The notes beneath the pieces were generated by a model. That model did no database searches, was not told the origin of the DNA, and saw nothing but the letters and a program-made list of their open reading frames with translations. The position numbers and the translations under genes were made by a program. Of a DNA stretch of 32,631 nucleotides, positions 26,082-32,631 are shown piece after piece; position 1 is the first letter of the stretch, and every line of letters starts with the position of its first letter. Source of the DNA: Spirochaetota bacterium (GTDB taxonomy: Bacteria > Spirochaetota > Spirochaetia > Treponematales > Rectinemataceae); NCBI GenBank assembly GCA_029265255.1, contig JAJUJQ010000015.1:1-32631 (forward strand), in the 5' to 3' direction.

Positions 26082-26891
26082 TTATTCCCAGTTGATGAGA
26101 TTCGCCGCTTCGATCTGCTTGAAATACCGCACTGTTCCTACGCGCAGCTCATTCGTCGCGTCCTCGTCGCAGACAATGATCGCCTTTGGATGCAGCTGCA
26201 AACAGCTCAGCGTCCACATATGGTTAACGCCCATTTCAACCGAATGACGCAAAGCCCTTGCCTTTTCGAATCCCGATACGAGAATGAGCACTTCGCGCGC
26301 ATCCATGATGGTACCCACCCCCACGGTGAGCGCCTGGGAGGGCACCTTATCCGGATCGCCCCCAAAGAAGCGCGCGTTTGAAAGCTTCGTGTCCCGGGTC
26401 AGCGTCTTGATGCGTGTCCGCGACGAGAGCGACGAACCCGGCTCGTTGAACGCGATATGCCCATCCGCCCCTACCCCGCCAACAAAGAGATCAATTCCCC
26501 CAGCATGTTCAATCGTCTGTTCGTAGCGGCGGCATTCTTCTTCGAGATTTGTCGCCATACCATTAAGAATGTGGACATTGGTCGGCTCGATATCGATGTG
26601 GGAGAAAAAATTGTCCCACATGAAGCGGTGATAACTCTGCGGATGGTCTTCGGGAAGCCCCACATACTCGTCCATATTGAATGTCATGACATGCCGAAAG
26701 CTGAGCCGCTTTTCCGAAACGAGGCGGATAAGCTCGCGATACATGCCAAGCGGGGTCGAGCCTGTCGGGAGACCGAGCACAAACAGCCTTGATTCGCCAT
26801 GTTCCCGATGATGCTCTCTGATCCGCTGCGCCACATGATGCGCCGCCCAGCGTGACACCGCTTGGTAATCATCCTGAATGATTACTCTCAT
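26082..26891 (-). CDS. nagB: glucosamine-6-phosphate deaminase
   Basis: The 269-residue enzyme converts glucosamine 6-phosphate to fructose 6-phosphate and ammonia. Family landmarks are [16 protein letters not shown] (phosphate loop), [19 protein letters not shown] with the catalytic Asp, [20 protein letters not shown] and [17 protein letters not shown]. Length matches E. coli NagB (266). Its ATG overlaps the nagA stop in ATGA, so the two are translated together, and AGGAG lies 5 bases upstream inside nagA. It ends facing the ATL gene with 37 bases between. Confidence 0.96.
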   Translation of the reverse strand: MRVIIQDDYQAVSRWAAHHVAQRIREHHREHGESRLFVLGLPTGSTPLGMYRELIRLVSEKRLSFRHVMTFNMDEYVGLPEDHPQSYHRFMWDNFFSHIDIEPTNVHILNGMATNLEEECRRYEQTIEHAGGIDLFVGGVGADGHIAFNEPGSSLSSRTRIKTLTRDTKLSNARFFGGDPDKVPSQALTVGVGTIMDAREVLILVSGFEKARALRHSVEMGVNHMWTLSCLQLHPKAIIVCDEDATNELRVGTVRYFKQIEAANLINWE

Positions 26892-28069
26892 ATTGTCTCC
26901 TGCGCGTACACGATGCGCCCGTTCACGGCAGTCATCCGCACCTTAAAATTGCGGTCCGCCAAGACCATGCTGGCCCTGTACCCCGGGCTTATCATGCCCC
27001 GGTCTCGAAGCCCGAAGATACGTGCGGGATTGGCGCTGGCGGTTTTAATGGCACTTTCCAGCGGTACGCCGAACTCGACAAGATTTCTAATACCCTCAAT
27101 CATGGTGAGTGAACTTCCAGCGATGACCCCATCGCTGGCGCGGAAAAAAAGATTGTTCGAAAAATACACTTCCTCATCATTAGCAAAGAGCGGCCCTCCC
27201 GAATCCTGCTTGGTCGGCTTGAGGGAATCGGTCACCAGCACAATGTTCCCTTCGGGTTTGTCGCGAAAGAGAAGGCGAATAAGGTCGGGGTGCACATGGA
27301 GGCCATCGGCGATGATCTCGCAGCTCAGATCCGGCTGGATGAGCACCGCGCCGACCGCGTTTGGGTTGCGATGGTGAAGCCGGCTCATGGCGTTGAACAT
27401 ATGGGTCGCGTGGCGAATACCCGCCTGCATGCCTTCGATCATGTTTTCATAGCTGGCATCGGTATGCCCGGCCTGAAGCACAATGCCCAGCCGATTGCAG
27501 AAGAGCGCCAGCTCCCGCATGCCCTTGAGTTCCGGCGCGACCGTCATCGATACGATCCTGCCTTCCGATGCGTCCCACAGCCGCTGCATAAGCGCGAGGT
27601 CAACAGGCTGAACGAATTCCATCCTCTGAACACCGAGCATACTGGGCGAAATAAAAGGACCTTCCAGATGAATGCCGACGATCTCAGCGCCCTCTTCCTG
27701 TCCCATCGCCTCGACAACCGCCCGTATCGAAAGGATCATGTCCTCTTCAGCCATGGGGTAGATGGTAGGAATGAAAGCAGTGACACCCCATTGAGGCAGA
27801 ATCCGGCTCATCTGACGTATGGAATCGGCACGCATATCTTCGGTGCCATAGCCGCCTATGCCATGAATATGTGTATCGATAAGACCTGGAAACAGATAAG
27901 CGCCGCCGGCATCAAGCAACCGGACCTCGGGGCCGAATACTTTCTGCGAAAAGCGGCGCTCTGAAAAAATGTCGGTGATATCCGTACCTTCCACAAGCAC
28001 CGCACTGCGGTCCATGCGCGCATAACCCGCAATGACGGTGGCATTGTGGATGCACAGAGAAGGAGTCAT
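26888..28069 (-). CDS. nagA: N-acetylglucosamine-6-phosphate deacetylase
   Basis: The 393-residue amidohydrolase removes acetate from N-acetylglucosamine 6-phosphate, supplying the substrate of NagB. The metal and catalytic residues are visible: [11 protein letters not shown], the Glu in [11 protein letters not shown], His in [10 protein letters not shown], His in [13 protein letters not shown] and the catalytic Asp in [10 protein letters not shown]. It sits between the TPR-like gene (5 bases upstream) and nagB (4-base overlap), so the three form an operon. The pathway recycles cell-wall or chitin amino sugars. No PTS or other GlcNAc transporter is present here. No strong ribosome site precedes its ATG, which fits coupling to the upstream gene. 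Confidence 0.95.
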   Translation of the reverse strand: MTPSLCIHNATVIAGYARMDRSAVLVEGTDITDIFSERRFSQKVFGPEVRLLDAGGAYLFPGLIDTHIHGIGGYGTEDMRADSIRQMSRILPQWGVTAFIPTIYPMAEEDMILSIRAVVEAMGQEEGAEIVGIHLEGPFISPSMLGVQRMEFVQPVDLALMQRLWDASEGRIVSMTVAPELKGMRELALFCNRLGIVLQAGHTDASYENMIEGMQAGIRHATHMFNAMSRLHHRNPNAVGAVLIQPDLSCEIIADGLHVHPDLIRLLFRDKPEGNIVLVTDSLKPTKQDSGGPLFANDEEVYFSNNLFFRASDGVIAGSSLTMIEGIRNLVEFGVPLESAIKTASANPARIFGLRDRGMISPGYRASMVLADRNFKVRMTAVNGRIVYAQETI

Positions 28070-28074
28070 GACAG

Positions 28075-29466
28075 TCAGTTAGTAGCCCCTGAGGTGGCAT
28101 CAGTACCAGAAGGAGCGGGGGCTTCCTCGTATTCACTGGAAGCCGAGGTCGCGTCAGCCGGCGCGGCGCTGTCTGCTGGTGCTGCCTGTTCCTCATTGGC
28201 CTTAATGACCTGGTTCCATTCTTCCCTGAGCTGCTTTACAGTCTCAAACACCATGTTATCGCTGTCGTACACCGCACTGAAGTATTTTTCTGCCTGCGTG
28301 AGGTCTTCAAGCGCCAGCTTGAGGTCTTCTGTAGTTTGCGCCGTTTCGGCATGCATCAGCGCGCGATAGAAATAGAATCCGGAGAGCGCCTTGTCCTGAC
28401 CGGCATACTTTGCTATCGAGCGATCGAGGTAGTCGAATCCAGCCTGCGGATCCTGAGCGTTCAGCCAGGTGGACAGGAGCGAGCGCACAACATTCGGATC
28501 GGCATCGAATTTCGCGGTGACTTCATCCGCGGCGGCGGCGGCTTTCTCAGGCTGTTCCATCCTCACCGCTATGAGATGACGGATCAGGAACGGCACATAC
28601 TCGGTCGGATACCGGCCGATCATCGCGTCGACATAGAAATCGGTTTTCTGGGCGTCTGATGAATTGAGACCTGCCTTGATCCCTTCGATGAACGCGTTAT
28701 AAGTCGTGTCGTCCGTTCCGTTTTTCCCGATCACTCCATCAACGATAGGATAGACTTCATTGAAACGACCCATATTGTTCAGCGTACTTGCCAGTTTGAC
28801 GGCGAAGGAGGCCTCTTCTGGATACGCGGTGATGGCCTTTCTCAGCACTCTTTCCGCGCCTTCGAACAGCTGAAGATTGCCCAGCAATTCTGCCTGGTTC
28901 GAGAGGCTCCGCGACGTGTAGGTGTCATAGGCGAGGGCACGGTCATATTGCTCGACGGCTTTCTGCTGAACGGTCTCGCTGTCCTGGATCCAATCTTCGC
29001 CGTATTCTTTAAAAACTTGGTAGAGATAGTTGCCGAGCTCGTACGAAAGAACGGGAGGAATAACCTCACCGCTCGCTTCAAGGTTCTGTGCGAGATCAAG
29101 AGGATTGAAATCGGCGAGATTCTGCTCTGCAGGGGGATCGAGGCGGAGATCTTCCAGGCTCTTGCCTTCCGGCACATCAACAAAACCAAAGCTGATCAGC
29201 ATGCCATTCGCCACATTGCCCTCCAGAGCAAGGCGGATTTTTTCTGCCAGCACATAACCGTTTTTATTCTCGGGGTCCATCAGGGTGAGAAGGTTCCAAG
29301 CTTTGGACCACTGCCCCTTGGATTGCAGCACGCGTGATGCCGCGAGCCCCTCGCGCACGCTCTGATCGGCATCGGCATAGAACGAGGAAGGTGTCAGAAT
29401 TTCCTGGGCACCCGCCACAAGGGCCGTGGCGAGCAGGACCAGCATGATCACTGCGGATCTTTTCAT
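28075..29466 (-). CDS. secreted TPR-like protein, paralog of the caspase tail
   Basis: This protein of 463 residues has a signal peptide at 1-20 (LATALVAGAQE), helical repeats of TPR type from about 44 to 425 and a disordered Ala/Ser/Pro/Glu-rich end. Its repeat region lines up with residues 300-695 of the caspase-like protein: GQWSKAWNLLTLMDPEN matches GKWLSAWRLLDEADPDN, and YVLAEKIRLALEG matches YILAQKIRVALDG. IPPVLSYELGNYLYQV, GFYFYRALMHA and VKQLREEW also match. The protease domain is missing. I know no named family. It is the first gene of the nagA-nagB operon. AAGGAG lies 7 bases before ATG. Confidence 0.88.
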   Translation of the reverse strand: MKRSAVIMLVLLATALVAGAQEILTPSSFYADADQSVREGLAASRVLQSKGQWSKAWNLLTLMDPENKNGYVLAEKIRLALEGNVANGMLISFGFVDVPEGKSLEDLRLDPPAEQNLADFNPLDLAQNLEASGEVIPPVLSYELGNYLYQVFKEYGEDWIQDSETVQQKAVEQYDRALAYDTYTSRSLSNQAELLGNLQLFEGAERVLRKAITAYPEEASFAVKLASTLNNMGRFNEVYPIVDGVIGKNGTDDTTYNAFIEGIKAGLNSSDAQKTDFYVDAMIGRYPTEYVPFLIRHLIAVRMEQPEKAAAAADEVTAKFDADPNVVRSLLSTWLNAQDPQAGFDYLDRSIAKYAGQDKALSGFYFYRALMHAETAQTTEDLKLALEDLTQAEKYFSAVYDSDNMVFETVKQLREEWNQVIKANEEQAAPADSAAPADATSASSEYEEAPAPSGTDATSGATN

Positions 29467-29588
29467 TTAATTAGCTCCTTGCGATGTGAGACATGTCGCC
29501 AGTCTCTACAATTTCTCTCAAAAGAATACTGATGTTTTGGCATGAAAGCAACGCGGTGCGGAACCAGCTTGCCGCGTAGCTCCAAATA

Positions 29589-29618
29589 TTGCACAAACGG
29601 TGCCGTGACTGTTATTAT
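29589..29618 (+). promoter_or_regulatory. promoter of the CxxCxxCC protein gene
   Basis: TTGCAC (29589-29594) and TATTAT (29613-29618) are 18 bases apart. Transcription should start near 29625. This makes an in-frame ATG at 29589 impossible as the gene start on this transcript. The remaining gap to 29467 shows no gene. Confidence 0.45.
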
Positions 29619-29624
29619 CCGGCC

Positions 29625-29639
29625 GCCGCGTTTCGCGGC
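29625..29639 (+). promoter_or_regulatory. GC hairpin at the predicted mRNA 5' end
   Basis: GCCGCG and CGCGGC pair perfectly around TTT, exactly where the upstream promoter should start transcription. No T run follows, so it is not a terminator. Such 5'-terminal stems can protect mRNA from decay. Confidence 0.35.
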
Positions 29640-29672
29640 ATTCGCATCAATCGCATTCTTACGAGAACACTC

Positions 29673-30302
29673 ATGGACGACACTGTACATGACAACTTTC
29701 GTCATACATCGGCAGGAAGAAGACTCGGCGAGCTCAAGCAGCTCTATGCCGAAATCGCGCGTGCTCAAGAACGCTTTCTTGAGGCCGCCATATCCTCCGG
29801 TTTTTCCCTTTCGTGCCCTAAGGGCTGCGGTTCATGCTGTCATCATTTTGTACCCGACGTGATTCCGATCGAAGCGGAGCTCATTGCCTATCATGTTCTT
29901 ACGGAAGGAATTCAGGTACCGACAGACGCTCAATTCTGCCCATTCCACGATCCATTCAACGCAGAAGGGCACTGCCGCATTTATCCTGTCCGGCCGCTGA
30001 TCTGCCGATTTTTCGGCTTTAGCGCGGTTCGGGACAGAGATGGCCGACCGGCCTTCAGGCTGTGCCGCCATATGCCAGCCCCCAAAGGCCTTTCCTCCCG
30101 AACGCTCGACGCGGAACTTCTTGCTGCCACCTTCGGTGCCGCTCCTCCCGTCATGAGCGATTACACGCTCAAAGTCGCCGCGATCGATCCGGCCAGAGCC
30201 GGCTCGCGCGCCCTTCTCACTGCGCAACTGCCGGAGGCCCTTCAACGCGTCGGTACACTACTTAGATTCTGCGCCCAGTCGACCGAACCGGACGCCGCAT
30301 AA
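29673..30302 (+). CDS. YkgJ-type CxxCxxCC metal-binding protein
   Basis: The protein of 209 residues carries the cysteine pattern of PF03692, annotated as zinc- or iron-chelating: CPKGCGSCC (Cys48, 52, 55, 56), FCPFHD (Cys89), HCRIYPVRPLICRFFG (Cys101, 111) and LCRHM (Cys131). The function of the family is not established; some members are thought to act in metal-centre or protein modification. A start at 29589 would add 28 residues including two more Cys, but overlaps the promoter and lacks a ribosome site. No strong site stands before 29673 either. The deoxynucleoside kinase gene follows after 50 bases with its own possible promoter. Confidence 0.85.
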   Translation: MDDTVHDNFRHTSAGRRLGELKQLYAEIARAQERFLEAAISSGFSLSCPKGCGSCCHHFVPDVIPIEAELIAYHVLTEGIQVPTDAQFCPFHDPFNAEGHCRIYPVRPLICRFFGFSAVRDRDGRPAFRLCRHMPAPKGLSSRTLDAELLAATFGAAPPVMSDYTLKVAAIDPARAGSRALLTAQLPEALQRVGTLLRFCAQSTEPDAA

Positions 30303-30315
30303 TCCGACCACCACC

Positions 30316-30345
30316 TTGCGAACCGCAGGCGCCGCGCGCTAGTCT
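30316..30345 (+). promoter_or_regulatory. possible leaderless promoter of the deoxynucleoside kinase gene
   Basis: TTGCGA (30316-30321) and TAGTCT (30340-30345) are 18 bases apart, and 7 bases separate the -10 box from ATG at 30353. Both boxes are imperfect. No ribosome site is present. Confidence 0.35.
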
Positions 30346-30352
30346 GAGTACA

Positions 30353-31000
30353 ATGGCACGGAAATATGTGGTGATCGCTGGCAACATCGGAGCAGGCAAG
30401 TCGACGCTTGTGGAAATGCTCGCCACTCATCTCGGCTTCAACGCCTACTACGAACCAGTACAGGAAAATCCTTTCCTGAAAGACTTCTATGCCGACATGC
30501 TGCGCTGGGCTTTTCAGAGCCAGCTCTTCTTTCTCTCGAATCGGGCAGAGATGCACCGGCGGCTTTGCGACGATCCCCATTCGGTCGTGCAGGACCGATC
30601 GCTGTATGAAGACGCCGAGGTCTTTGCCCGAAACCTGTTTGAGCAAGGTATCATGGGCACGCGCGAATGGCATGTTTACCGGAATCTCTATACGACGCTG
30701 GCCGAGATCCTGCCCCATCCGAGTCTGGTGATCTACATCAGGGCTTCGGTCCCGACCCTCAAGGCCCGTATCGCGCGGCGGGGACGTGATTTCGAGGCAT
30801 CGATCCCGGATTCCTATCTTGAGAGCCTGAATCGGCTCTACGAAGAATGGATTTCATCGTTCACCCTGGCACCTGTGCTGACAGTACCGGGAGACACGCT
30901 CGATTTTGTTGCAGAGTCGAGAGATTTGCAGATGATACTCCGCACGGTCCGCAAGCGCCTGGAGGACAATCAGCCATATCTCTTCCCGTTCGAGATGTAG
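30353..31000 (+). CDS. deoxynucleoside kinase (dAK/dGK family)
   Basis: The 215-residue enzyme phosphorylates deoxynucleosides with ATP for nucleotide salvage. It has the P loop GNIGAGKST (10-18), the substrate-binding Glu in AYYEPVQENPFLKDFYAD, the family motif VQDRSLYEDAEVFA and a LID-like IARRGRDFE. Length fits the bacterial dNK family (PF01712). Whether it prefers deoxyadenosine, deoxyguanosine or deoxycytidine cannot be read. It lies 50 bases after the CxxCxxCC gene on the same strand and may also be read from that promoter. Confidence 0.92.
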   Translation: MARKYVVIAGNIGAGKSTLVEMLATHLGFNAYYEPVQENPFLKDFYADMLRWAFQSQLFFLSNRAEMHRRLCDDPHSVVQDRSLYEDAEVFARNLFEQGIMGTREWHVYRNLYTTLAEILPHPSLVIYIRASVPTLKARIARRGRDFEASIPDSYLESLNRLYEEWISSFTLAPVLTVPGDTLDFVAESRDLQMILRTVRKRLEDNQPYLFPFEM

Positions 31001-31043
31001 ACAGCTAAAAACGCGCGGATGCCGCTGTGGAGAGCTTAGTATC

Positions 31044-31135
31044 GCCGGGCGTGGAAAGCCGGGCTTGGGGGGAGGCCAGAGGCCAGGCTTGAAGAGCCGG
31101 GCCGTGGGAGGAAGCGGGGGGCGGGGGCCAGAGGC
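31044..31135 (+). repeat. G-rich degenerate repeat region with G-quadruplex motif
   Basis: GCCGGGC occurs three times (31044-31050, 31058-31064, 31096-31102) and GGCCAGAGGC twice (31074-31083, 31126-31135). Positions 31099-31127 fit the G-quadruplex pattern of four G3+ runs with loops of 4, 7 and 1 bases. The stretch lies between the kinase stop and the AT-rich gene, in the 253-base gap, where I see no gene. Confidence 0.5.
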
Positions 31136-31253
31136 GTGGCTAGGATCAGCGCGCGACAACAATTCCGTAGCGAAAAATGATTGCGAATAGTCTAGACTGT
31201 TCGCAACATAAGAATTAACTTTTCATATGTTGAACTTAAGGAGTACTTGCAGC

Positions 31254-32393
31254 ATGCAAAAAACAAAAATACTCATGCTGATGATCGAAGTCGGGCTTGG
31301 TCATAAAATACCCGCTATTTCAGTCCAAGAATCTTTGGAAGAAAAATATCCTGGTCGTTTTGATATTTCGATTATCGATTTCGCTAGGGAATGCGGAGCA
31401 AAAGAAGCCGATAAGCAGATGAAAACAGGATGGGATATTGCTCTCACATTCCCTCTGCTGGCAAGAATCGGCTATCTCTTTATAGAAATGAATAGGAAAA
31501 ATTTTGATTATATAGAAATTCTTTATAAAGATTTCATTATTAAAGGAATGAATTATCTTAAAATCAACACCCCAGAAGTAGTATTCGCCACACATCCGCT
31601 ATGCCTGTATATTGCATCAAAAGCAAAAAAACTATACTCGCTTAAATATACAATTATTTCATATGTCGTTGATCCCTTTGATGGGTACAGCCTTTGGGCA
31701 AATCCTGATTCTGACTTCTTTTTAGTAGCTTCTGACCAGTCAAAGGAAAGACTGATGAGCAACGGAGTCGATGGAGGAAAAATTATCAAGACTGGCTATC
31801 CCGTTCGTAAATCATTTTTCAATATCACAAAAACAAAAGAAACCATAATTAGAGAATTAGGATTGAATGAAAATTATCCCATTTTGCTAGTCACAGGCGG
31901 TGGACAGGGGATCTCCAAAGCATATTTATTCATCCGAATGATTAAGCAAATGAATCTGCCGATCAATATTATTGCTGTTGCCGGGAAAAATGAAAGGAGG
32001 ATGCAGTCTCTGCTAAAACTTCAAAAAATCCAGAACAACACCAAACTTGTTGTTTTTGGCTATATCACCAACATGAATGAAATGATTGCCGCTTCCGATC
32101 TGATTGCGGGAAAAGCTGGGGCATCAACATTTATGGAGTCTATTTTCATGAACAAGCCCATGATTTTTACAGAATGGGCAGCCTTTAATGACTGGTATAT
32201 TATCAACTTTGCTTTAGAATCCAATATCGGCTGGTATGCTCCAAATATTGTTTCATTCATGCAGACACTTGAAAAAATCCTGCATAATCCTAACCTTCTT
32301 CAAGAATACAGCTTGAGAATCAAGAACCTTGGTTTTATTAATGGATCAGACGCAACTGCTGATGTTCTTGCAAGGTTATGCTGCAATTCCTAA
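31254..32393 (+). CDS. AT-rich glycosyltransferase (MGDG synthase-like)
   Basis: This protein of 379 residues resembles the GT28 group that includes monogalactosyldiacylglycerol synthase and processive diacylglycerol glucosyltransferase. The N-terminal acceptor domain has MIEVGLGHKIPAISVQESL. The C-terminal nucleotide-sugar domain has LLVTGGGQGISKAYLF and GKAGASTFMESIFMNKPM. The product is probably a glycolipid, or a lipid-linked sugar. ATG at 31254 follows AAGGAG by 10 bases; ATG at 31227 has no ribosome site. The gene is far richer in A+T than the others (31501-31560 has 9 G+C of 60, against 43 of 60 at 19141-19200), so recent transfer is likely. It lies next to an insertion sequence. Confidence 0.85.
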   Translation: MQKTKILMLMIEVGLGHKIPAISVQESLEEKYPGRFDISIIDFARECGAKEADKQMKTGWDIALTFPLLARIGYLFIEMNRKNFDYIEILYKDFIIKGMNYLKINTPEVVFATHPLCLYIASKAKKLYSLKYTIISYVVDPFDGYSLWANPDSDFFLVASDQSKERLMSNGVDGGKIIKTGYPVRKSFFNITKTKETIIRELGLNENYPILLVTGGGQGISKAYLFIRMIKQMNLPINIIAVAGKNERRMQSLLKLQKIQNNTKLVVFGYITNMNEMIAASDLIAGKAGASTFMESIFMNKPMIFTEWAAFNDWYIINFALESNIGWYAPNIVSFMQTLEKILHNPNLLQEYSLRIKNLGFINGSDATADVLARLCCNS

Positions 32394-32424
32394 TATAGGC
32401 TTTATTGAGAGGAGGAAAGAAACA

Positions 32425-32491
32425 ATGAAAATATGTAATCATTTCTCCGCTAATAGAAATTCTTTTTTCGTCGCAATGATATCATTCAATT
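32425..32491 (+). pseudogene. start of a gene cut off by the right IS copy
   Basis: ATG at 32425 is preceded by a strong ribosome site (GGAGG, 32411-32415). The frame encodes MKICNHFSANRNSFFVAMIS and then enters the insertion sequence at 32492, reaching TAA at 32500-32502. The composition is AT-rich like the glycosyltransferase gene, which ends 31 bases before. It probably was the next gene of the same transferred operon. The product cannot be identified from 22 residues. Confidence 0.55.
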
Positions 32492-32631
32492 TGTATTCCT
32501 AATCTTCTATACTTACGATATAGTAAGGAATAGGAGGATGGAAATGGAAGCATCGGAAAAAGTTGCGAAGCAGCGATTAAGTGTGTTGGAGCTTGCTGAA
32601 CGACTCGGCAACGTAACGGAGGCGTGCCGGA
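32492..32631 (+). mobile_element. second IS481-like copy, partial (5' end)
   Basis: The end sequence (TGTATTCCTAATCTTC...) equals the reverse complement of the left copy at 624, but the element faces right and runs off the window. It contains an imperfect palindrome, CTTACGATATAGTAAG (32512-32527). Compared with the left copy it has 7 substitutions by eye in 140 bases, one of which gives a better ribosome site (GGAGG rather than GGAGT). Confidence 0.85.
32538..32631 (+). CDS. IS481-like transposase, partial (N terminus)
   Basis: The frame begins MEMEASEKVAKQRLSVLELA and continues LAERLGNVTEACR to the window edge. It matches the left copy except for two substitutions (Met3 for Leu, Lys11 for Asn). 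TAGGAGG overlaps the ATG at 32538, and ATG at 32544, 3-6 bases further on, could be the true start with GGAGG 7 bases before it. Whether this copy is intact cannot be seen, since the C run where the left copy shifts frame lies beyond the window. Confidence 0.75.
   Translation, partial: MEMEASEKVAKQRLSVLELAERLGNVTEACR

Noticed and set aside
625..32491. Composite transposon bounded by the two IS copies
   Set aside because: The content is about 32 kb of mostly core genes (uvrC, tkt, ettA, nag, ribA) and the copies are diverged, so mobilisation as one unit is improbable.
1..32631. CRISPR array
   Set aside because: No regularly spaced direct repeats of 24-40 bases were seen on either strand.

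Overview
The window looks like chromosomal DNA from a GC-rich bacterium, most likely a spirochaete. This is an inference from the style of the UvrC protein (its RNase H-like domain reads FDIAQLGG), the relaxed lipoprotein signal of the VWA protein, and the mix of secreted caspase-like, TPR-like and lipoprotein genes. No rRNA or tRNA is present to prove it. Most genes are housekeeping or metabolic. The two ends are accessory.

Layout. Positions 1-624 are the start of an IS481-like insertion sequence facing left, inserted in a polysaccharide flippase gene (625-1323). Next come a secreted caspase-like protease with a long C-terminal tail (1569-3656, minus) and a small lipoprotein (3842-4600, minus). 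Positions 4787-10259 hold a five-gene amino-acid cluster, all minus: GntR regulator, NhaC-type antiporter, alanine-dehydrogenase-family enzyme, saccharopine-dehydrogenase-family enzyme and Asp/Glu-racemase-family enzyme. A near-consensus promoter followed by a 34-bp imperfect palindrome sits between the regulator and the antiporter. A VWA-domain lipoprotein (10387-12078, minus) lies beside it, diverging from an MFS transporter and a Gfo/Idh/MocA oxidoreductase (plus).

Positions 14603-16041 carry ribA and a zinc-ribbon Nudix hydrolase (minus), diverging from uvrC and tkt (plus). A membrane sensor histidine kinase follows (20315-22423, plus), converging on marC, an EamA transporter and ettA (minus). 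An alkyltransferase-like DNA repair protein, the operon of a secreted TPR-like protein with nagA and nagB, a CxxCxxCC protein and a deoxynucleoside kinase come next. The last gene (31254-32393) is a strikingly AT-rich glycosyltransferase. It is followed by the start of another gene that is cut off by a second IS copy at 32492, facing right.

Points of most interest: (1) the caspase-like protein carries a tail that is homologous to the separate secreted TPR-like protein 25 kb away, suggesting an undescribed spirochaetal envelope family; (2) the GntR-controlled amino-acid cluster has a clearly readable operator and an enzyme set I cannot match to a known pathway; (3) several genes have a -10 box only 5-7 bases before ATG and no ribosome binding site, suggesting leaderless mRNAs; (4) two diverged, outward-facing IS copies each interrupt a gene.
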